Shown: piece by piece, positions 60,840 through 64,000 of the stretch | Layout: each line of letters starts with the position of its first letter | Numbering within the stretch: the first letter of the stretch is position 1 | Assembly: GCA_030549335.1 (NCBI GenBank) | Contig: CM060198.1 | Span: 63,655,958-63,719,957, forward strand | Length of the DNA: 64,000 nucleotides | Source of the DNA: Pontederia crassipes | Taxonomy: Eukaryota; Streptophyta; Magnoliopsida; Commelinales; Pontederiaceae | Direction of reading: 5' to 3' | Position numbers and translations under genes: made by a program | The notes under the pieces: generated by a model | The model's input: the letters and a program-made list of their open reading frames with translations, nothing else | Told to the model about the DNA's origin: nothing | Databases searched by the model: none

Positions 60840-62830
60840 TATTTCCAACAAGTTGGTATCGGAGTTGAAATTTTTTACAATCAATTTTTAAAGACGGCTA
60901 CAAAAAATTTTGACATCTAGAAGTTGAATGGAAACAAAATTTTATTTTATTTTGCAAGTTCGATATGTGCTATCTTAATTCAAAATGGATTAAGGCATTG
61001 TCGAGACAAGAGTTCAATGTTATGGAAATATTCTATTGGGAGGAATTTGATGAGAAAGTCATATCTATTTTTTTAACAAATTTTCACAATAAAAGACAGA
61101 TAGATATTTGATCAAAACTAAAAACTTTGTGTTTAAGCAAAACCATAGCCAATAAACTTGTATTGAAGCAATAGCTATACATTCTTTAAGTGATCAAAGG
61201 TATGTCCATCTAATTGCATATTAATGAGTCTGTTATCTTTATAAATGATTTGAATAATATATATATGCTAAGATTAATGATGAAGATTAAATATTATTGC
61301 TTTTGTATTCTTTAGCATTTTCATGTAAAGTCTTTAGAACATCATGGTCTATGATAGGAATAAATTTACTTTTAATTATATTAAAAACAAATAGTTGAGC
61401 ATGAAAAAATTAGACAATGAAATTGAGATCCAGTAGCAAACCAAATGACTAAGCCTCCAATTTGATTGCGAGAGGCAAACACCAGATGAAAAGCCTAAAT
61501 CAAGATAGATTCAAGTTTAAGTTGAAGTAGAGATAGATAATAATTATTTTATGAAGAAGAGCGATGCCATAAATTATAAAACAAAAGAAGATTAATGAGT
61601 ACAATGATGATGGAGAATTACACAAGTATTTTGAAATGATAAATCATACAGTTTGACCAGAGATTTTATACATTTATTTGTATTATTACATATTTTACAT
61701 ACTCTTTCCATGATTTTATAATTTTTTTCTACATTCTTTCAAGCATGATTTAGTGTATAAAAACTTCTATTTAAAGCTATTTTGTGTTATAAGGACTTTG
61801 AACAAATAGTTGATCCAAAAATTTGGATATGATGGCAAATGATAGATGAGATAAGGTGTCTACTCATAAGAGTTCTAAATATGGTGACAACTAAAATACA
61901 AGACAAGTTCTAGTGGCGAGTTTTGCAAAAATAACGAAGAAGCAGTTATGGAGGCAAATTCAATATCTGATTCCAACTATGAATATATCATTAGAGAACA
62001 AAATTCATGATTGAACTATGGACATCATTTTCTTTTTTGTTGGATTTTTTTTTTTTGCCAAAGAAGCATTATCTACGAAAAATAGTGGGCATGCGTCAAG
62101 TAGTGATAAAAAAAGCATAAAAAGTGATGAGACCTAAGATTTTTTTAAGGTGCTATTTTGGAGGCTCCGTGGCATGGCAAAGACATTAGAGATGTTTTTC
62201 TTGGAGTTGAGGGTCCGCAAGAAAGGTTCAACTTCAAATTTCGCTTATTTCAGCTAAAGACATATATAAGATCAATATTTTAAAAACTAAGCTAAATTAT
62301 GAATTCAAGATGAACGATCTTTAAAAAGCAAAGAATACTTCCATAATGAAAAATTTCAAAGATAGAAGCGCATAAAGAGTATATCTCTCTCAACAAAAAT
62401 ATTTTATTAAAGTCTTAGAACATTTTGAAATGCATGATGCAAAATCCTTTAGCACCTTGCTATTGTACATTTCTAACTCTTGGTTTCATGTTCACCAAAG
62501 TCAAATAAGGACATAAAAAATTATTACTTTAGTGCAGTTTGCATATTATGTATGCAATGGTTTATACTCATACAAATATGTCAATGTTATTAGTATATAT
62601 ATCTAATGTAGGAAAGCATCATTCTAAGTGGATGTAATATTTGAGAAGTACTTTTAATGTGCATTTCAAACTTGATAGAGTTCAGTTGGTCTAATTGGTT
62701 ATGTTGATTTATGTTTTTTTAAGTGATTTTAATATAAAAAGGTTTATCATTATATTGTTACAGTTGATGATTGTTCCATGAGTTTGGAGCGTTATTTTAA
62801 GACATAATAAACCAAAGTACTGAATAGTAG
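60840..62830 (+). pseudogene. Heavily decayed Copia relic
   Basis: TTGGTATCGGAGTTG at about 60855 resembles an iMet primer-binding site following an LTR end. Near 62380-62450 a + strand frame reads VYLSQQKYFIKVLEHFEMHD, clearly related to the Copia RT segment seen at 56515-56904. Everything between is full of stops. The element is too degraded for domain limits or LTR pairing. Confidence 0.55.
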
Positions 62831-63549
62831 AATAAGCAATCTGGTTGAGATGATTAATTGTCACACCCAACTTCGTGAGTAAGTTCTAATCCCAACTTTT
62901 GTATCCATTAATTATGTTTAGCAATTCTGAAAATAAAATCGACAAAACCTCCTCCCTTACTTATCTTGTGGTATTTGCCAATACATACAAAAGATGCATA
63001 TATCTATTCATCAAAGTTGAAATAAAAGTTATAAGACTTGGCATTCACATATTATCATCATTGTTTCACAACCTATCTCACATGTAATACCCCATAGGAT
63101 CAAGTTTTATACAATCTTATAAAAAATTTCTCGCAAACTTAATTACAACATATCTAAAACTATCTATTACACATGCATGCTTCCAAAAATAAAAGTGAAG
63201 GGGGATTAAAATGCTTCAGCGGCTCGACATCTTCTATATGCAGCAAAACAAGTTCTAAGTCGACTCAATTCAAGACTTTACGAGTATCTGAAAAATTTAA
63301 AATGGGTATTATTAGCAACAATCATTTGCTCAGTGAGTGAAATAAAAGTACAACATATGGAAACAATACAAGTGCATATAGCATATAACATTTAAATAAC
63401 CACATTTTTCTCATATGAGAAAACATCTAAAGTATAGCACATATAACATAACTTGTCAAATCATATGAACTTTCACATAAGTAAAAGTAACTCAAGATAT
63501 CATAATTTTTATATTTAAACTCCACACATGTGTCATTGCACATACTCAT
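62831..63549. other. Intergenic; possible LTR start at about 62860
   Basis: TGTCACACCCAACTTCGTGA near 62860 resembles the start of some plant Gypsy LTRs. No gene text follows, and the window ends before any partner LTR could be seen. Confidence 0.3.
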
Positions 63550-63845
63550 CATGGGTCAATACGTATCCCTTTATGATCATGTGTCATACAGTTAAGCAGA
63601 ACTTCATAATCAAGAGTCACAGATATACAGAGCAAATCATGGGTCAATACATATCCCTCTATGATTGTGTGTCATACAGTTAAAGAAAGCTTCACAATCA
63701 AGAGTCTCAGATACGCAGAGCAAATCATGGGTCAATACGTATCCCAATCATGATTGTGTGCCACCCAATCATGATTCTCAGATACGCAGAGCGTTCATGG
63801 GTCAATACGTGCACGCAGAGCAGCCCCCAAAGAGCAAAGACACCT
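63550..63845. repeat. Tandem repeat, unit about 88 bp, last unit shortened
   Basis: CATGGGTCAATAC recurs at 63550, 63638, 63726 and 63796 (offsets 88, 88, 70). Units also share GTCATACAGTTAA, AATCAAGAGTC and GATACGCAGAGC. The 60-codon frame across it is a by-product. Confidence 0.88.
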
Positions 63846-64000
63846 GATATACGCTCCAAAGGCTTCATGTATATCGAATGCGGTCCCAAAGACCATTTTC
63901 AAACAGCATGGCTAATGAACACATGGAGTTTAATAATATCAAAATACACATGTCATAATCTCATATCATTATCAAATAAAACTTATTTTCACTTCACAAG
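63846..64000. other. Sequence after the tandem repeat to the window end
   Basis: Nothing recognised. It may be part of the same repeat-bearing LTR or satellite-like region. Confidence 0.4.

Overview
This is a stretch of nuclear DNA from a flowering plant. The evidence is spliced genes with GT/AG introns of plant families (a two-domain AP2 factor, an ELMO-domain protein, a MATE transporter) set among LTR retrotransposons, a CACTA element, Helitron ends, an RTE-type LINE and MITEs. The very GC-rich first exon of the MATE gene suggests a monocot outside the grasses, but this is only an inference. No bacterial, organellar, CRISPR or rRNA sequence was seen.

Layout: (1) 1-2950, AT-rich, with a direct duplication. 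(2) 2953-6149, WRI1-type AP2 factor on the + strand, seven exons including a 9-nt micro-exon. (3) 6694-8425, two inverted-repeat elements. (4) 9629-12994, ELMO-domain gene on the - strand, nine coding exons, with a probable non-coding leader exon near 13.8 kb. (5) 13.9-21.5 kb, intergenic, with a hAT-type MITE and a Helitron 3' end. (6) 21530-30153, a solo Copia LTR beside a truncated Athila-type Gypsy element on the - strand. (7) 30.2-46.6 kb, gene-free, with a CACTA element (31411-32970), a 5'-truncated RTE LINE (35002-35196), a tandem duplication, paired MITEs and a second solo LTR (42918-43271). (8) 46620-55178, MATE transporter on the + strand, eight exons; its 5.6-kb first intron holds a defective Copia element (48703-51874). 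(9) 55561-60607, a second, decayed Copia element on the - strand. (10) 60.6-64 kb, a Copia relic on the + strand and an 88-bp tandem repeat.

The three host genes look unrelated in function: transcription control, small-GTPase regulation and membrane export. They share no operon-like logic. The window mainly records serial TE insertion. Two Copia families each appear once as a two-LTR element and once as a solo LTR. Target-site duplications are exact for both solo LTRs, the hAT MITE, the CACTA element and the LINE, and nearly exact for the two full Copia elements.

All exon joins were worked out by hand from splice signals, reading phase and family resemblance. No alignment or database search was possible. 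I found no convincing novel multi-gene system. The items most worth checking are the apparent one-base frameshift at the AP2 start, the dispersed CACGGTCCGTG-type motif in the Athila element, and the Copia element that lost RT and RNase H inside the MATE intron.
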